Shown piece after piece: positions 5,825 to 7,569 of a DNA stretch of 7,569 nt; position 1 is the first letter of the stretch; every line of letters begins with the position of its first letter. The DNA lies in the NCBI GenBank assembly GCA_019115345.1, contig DXDV01000221.1, forward strand, positions 1 to 7,569, in the 5' to 3' direction. Both the position numbers and the translations under genes were made by a program. Source of the stretch: Candidatus Intestinimonas stercorigallinarum. GTDB taxonomy: Bacteria; Bacillota; Clostridia; Oscillospirales; Oscillospiraceae. Under the pieces are notes generated by a model that was given only the letters and a program-made list of their open reading frames with translations, made no database searches and had not been told where the DNA came from.

Positions 5825-6526
5825 ATGATCGATCTCAAGGCATATCTGAGCCAGAATCCCTATCCCGGCCGGGGCATCCTGCTGGGCCGGTCGGCCGACG
5901 ACAGCAAGGCGGTCATCGCCTACTTCATCATGGGCCGCAGCGAGAACAGCCGCAACCGGGTCTTTGAGACCACCGACGACGGCATCCGCACCAGGGCCTT
6001 CGACGAATCCAAGATGGTGGACCCCTCCCTCATCATCTATCACCCCGTCCGGGTGGTGGAGGGCACCACCATCGTCACCAACGGCGACCAGACCGACACC
6101 GTGGCCGACGCCTTCCGGTCCGGCACCGGCTGGGTCCGGGCCCTGCGCACCCGGGCGTTCGAGCCCGACGGCCCCAACTATACCCCCCGCATCTCCGGCA
6201 TGGTGCGGCCCGACGGCTCCTACCGGCTGTCCATCCTCAAGTCCGCCGGCGGCGACCCGTGTTGCTGCCAGCGCTTCTTCTTCGAGTACGACGCCCCCCG
6301 CCCCGGCCAGGGCCATTTCATCAGCACCTATGAGACCGACGGCGATCCCCTCCCCTCCTTCCAGGGGGAGCCCAAGACCGTGGGCGTGGGAGCCGAATCC
6401 CTGAAGGACTTCGGCGACGGGCTGTGGGAGAGCCTCAACGCCGACAACAAGGTCTCCCTCTTCGTGCGGTACATCGACTTGAAGAGCGGCGAGACCGAGA
6501 CCCTCATCTACAACAAGCACGTCTGA
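5825..6526 (+). CDS. purO: IMP cyclohydrolase, PurO type
   Basis: Predicted to close FAICAR to IMP, the last step of the pathway. The 233-residue protein resembles the archaeal PurO family (IMP cyclohydrolase of Ntn-hydrolase-like fold), not the MGS-like domain of bacterial PurH. Features I match to that family are PGRGILLGRS (14-23), MGRSENSRNR (36-45), the VTNGDQTD stretch (84-91) and EPDGPNYTPRISG (113-125). GHFISTYETDGDPLPSFQGE (163-182) is also conspicuous, and three cysteines in a row occur at 146-148. It is somewhat longer than the roughly 200-residue archaeal enzymes as I remember them. Context supports the call strongly: the next gene is an AICAR formyltransferase lacking its own cyclohydrolase domain, so a separate cyclohydrolase is needed. 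Only 2 bases separate it from purN. I recognise the family by motif recall; a profile search was not possible. Confidence 0.9.
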   Translation: MIDLKAYLSQNPYPGRGILLGRSADDSKAVIAYFIMGRSENSRNRVFETTDDGIRTRAFDESKMVDPSLIIYHPVRVVEGTTIVTNGDQTDTVADAFRSGTGWVRALRTRAFEPDGPNYTPRISGMVRPDGSYRLSILKSAGGDPCCCQRFFFEYDAPRPGQGHFISTYETDGDPLPSFQGEPKTVGVGAESLKDFGDGLWESLNADNKVSLFVRYIDLKSGETETLIYNKHV

Positions 6527-6532
6527 GTATGC

Positions 6533-6538
6533 GGAGGT
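6533..6538 (+). promoter_or_regulatory. Shine-Dalgarno site of the AICAR formyltransferase gene
   Basis: GGAGGT lies in the 19-base gap after the PurO stop, 7 bases before the ATG at 6546. It supports this start, which also coincides with the beginning of the AICAR formyltransferase domain. Confidence 0.87.
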
Positions 6539-6545
6539 CAAGAAA

Positions 6546-7569
6546 ATGACGGAACTGGAACTGAAATACGGCTGCAACCCCAACCAGAAGCCCGCCCGCA
6601 TCTTCATGGAGTCCGGCGAGCTGCCCATCAAGGTCCTCAATGGAAAGCCCGGCTACATCAACTTCCTGGACGCCCTCAACTCCTGGCAGCTGGTAAAGGA
6701 GCTGAAGGAGGCCACCGGCCTGCCCGCCGCCGCCTCCTTCAAGCACGTCTCCCCCGCCGGCGCCGCCGTGGCCAAGGAGCTCACCGGCGTGGAGAAGCAG
6801 ATCTACTTCGCCCAGGACATGGAGCTCACCCCCATCGCCTCGGCCTATGTCCGGGCCCGGGGCGCCGACCGGCTGTGCTCCTACGGCGACTGGGCCGCCC
6901 TCTCCGACGTCTGCGACGCCGCCACCGCCCGGTTCCTGGCCCTGGAGGTCTCCGACGGCGTCATCGCCCCCGGCTACACCGACGAGGCCCTGGCCATCCT
7001 CAAGACCAAGCGCAAGGGCGGCTACAACGTGGTGGAGATCGACCCCGATTACCTCCCCAAGCCCATCGAGCACAAGGACGTGTTCGGCATCACCTTCGAG
7101 CAGGGCCGCAACAACTTCGAGATCAACGACGCCCTCCTCTCCAACGTGGTCACCGCCAACAAGGAGCTGCCCGAGGCCGCCCGCCGGGACATGCTCCTCT
7201 CCCTCATCGCCCTCAAGTACACCCAGTCCAACTCCGTGTGCTATGTGAAGGACGGCATGACCATCGGCGTGGGCGCCGGTCAGCAGAGCCGCATCCACTG
7301 CACCCGCCTGGCCGGCAACAAGGCCGACATCTGGTGGCTGCGCCAGCATCCCAAGGTCCTGGGTCTCCAATTTGTGGACGGCATCCGCCGCCCCGACCGG
7401 GACAACGCCATCGACATCTATATCTCCGACGAGCACGACGACGTGCTGGCCGAGGGGGTGTGGCAGAACACCTTCCAGGTGAAGCCCGAGGTCCTCACCG
7501 CCGAGGAGAAAAAGGCGTGGGTGGCCCAGCTCTCCGGCGTCACCGTGGGCTCCGACGCCTTCTTCCCCT
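6546..7569 (+). CDS. purH: AICAR formyltransferase, stand-alone C-terminal PurH domain (3' partial)
   Basis: Transfers a formyl group from 10-formyltetrahydrofolate to AICAR, giving FAICAR. The frame is open from the ATG to the window edge, with 341 residues visible. It starts with MTELELKYGCNPNQKPARIF, the point at which the formyltransferase half of bifunctional PurH begins, so the roughly 200-residue IMP cyclohydrolase half is absent by design rather than cut off: the ATG has its own ribosome site and PurO lies directly upstream. The catalytic Lys66-His67 pair is in SFKHVSPAGAA (64-74). KYTQSNSVCYVKDG (224-237), GVGAGQQSRIHC (241-252) and GSDAFFP (335-341) are further family motifs. By comparison with PurH, about 50 residues including the terminal GGS.RD region lie beyond the edge. 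The symbol purH is used for the family although only one of its two activities is encoded. Confidence 0.96.
   Translation, partial: MTELELKYGCNPNQKPARIFMESGELPIKVLNGKPGYINFLDALNSWQLVKELKEATGLPAAASFKHVSPAGAAVAKELTGVEKQIYFAQDMELTPIASAYVRARGADRLCSYGDWAALSDVCDAATARFLALEVSDGVIAPGYTDEALAILKTKRKGGYNVVEIDPDYLPKPIEHKDVFGITFEQGRNNFEINDALLSNVVTANKELPEAARRDMLLSLIALKYTQSNSVCYVKDGMTIGVGAGQQSRIHCTRLAGNKADIWWLRQHPKVLGLQFVDGIRRPDRDNAIDIYISDEHDDVLAEGVWQNTFQVKPEVLTAEEKKAWVAQLSGVTVGSDAFFP

Larger units (their letters stand above)
1..7569 (+). other. Purine biosynthesis operon (internal part)
   Basis: Eight co-directional genes are separated by 66, 2, 47, 18, -4, 2 and 19 bases, all but one belonging with certainty to IMP synthesis. 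No terminator-like hairpin followed by T residues interrupts them. A single transcript with local translational coupling (purC to the paralogue, purM to purN, purN to purO) is inferred. Promoter and any purine-responsive leader must lie left of the window. Confidence 0.85.

Noticed and set aside
1..7569. Mobile elements, CRISPR, tRNA/rRNA, riboswitch, defence genes
   Set aside because: I looked for direct and inverted terminal repeats, regularly spaced repeats, cloverleaf-like segments and non-metabolic genes. The whole window is accounted for by purine genes and short gaps.

Overview
The window is a dense, one-directional stretch of a de novo purine (IMP) biosynthesis operon, all on the + strand. 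Every base is coding or a short intergenic gap; the longest gap is 66 bases. Both ends cut through genes: purE lacks its first residues on the left, and the AICAR formyltransferase gene runs off the right edge.

Layout: purE (partial, to 446); purC (513-1232); a purF-like paralogue without glutaminase residues (1235-2659); a canonical Fe-S-type purF (2707-4128); purM (4147-5190); purN (5187-5822, sharing ATGA with purM); a PurO-type IMP cyclohydrolase (5825-6526); and a stand-alone AICAR formyltransferase, equal to the C-terminal half of PurH (6546 to the edge). Gaps of 2 to 66 bases, one 4-base overlap and Shine-Dalgarno sequences placed just before or inside the preceding gene point to a single co-transcribed unit with translational coupling. 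No promoter, riboswitch or terminator is visible; leader and end of the operon lie outside the window.

How the genes work together: PurF makes phosphoribosylamine from PRPP and glutamine. PurN formylates GAR, PurM closes the imidazole ring to AIR, PurE acts in AIR carboxylation, PurC adds aspartate, the PurH-type enzyme formylates AICAR, and PurO closes FAICAR to IMP. PurD, PurL or another FGAM synthetase, PurB and possibly PurK are needed as well and are not in the window.

Organism: the DNA is very GC-rich with strongly C/G-ending codons, Shine-Dalgarno sites are strong, PurF is of the Bacillus/Clostridia Fe-S type, and a PurO plus split PurH replaces bifunctional PurH. This suggests a GC-rich anaerobic clostridium, most likely of the Oscillospiraceae (Flavonifractor/Lawsonibacter-like gut bacteria). 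That placement is inference from style and gene order and was not checked by a search.

The most interesting item is the first of the two adjacent PurF-like genes. It has lost the N-terminal nucleophile cysteine and the other glutaminase residues, yet keeps the PRPP-binding loop and all four cysteines expected to hold the Fe-S cluster. I saw no mobile element, CRISPR array, tRNA, rRNA or defence system.
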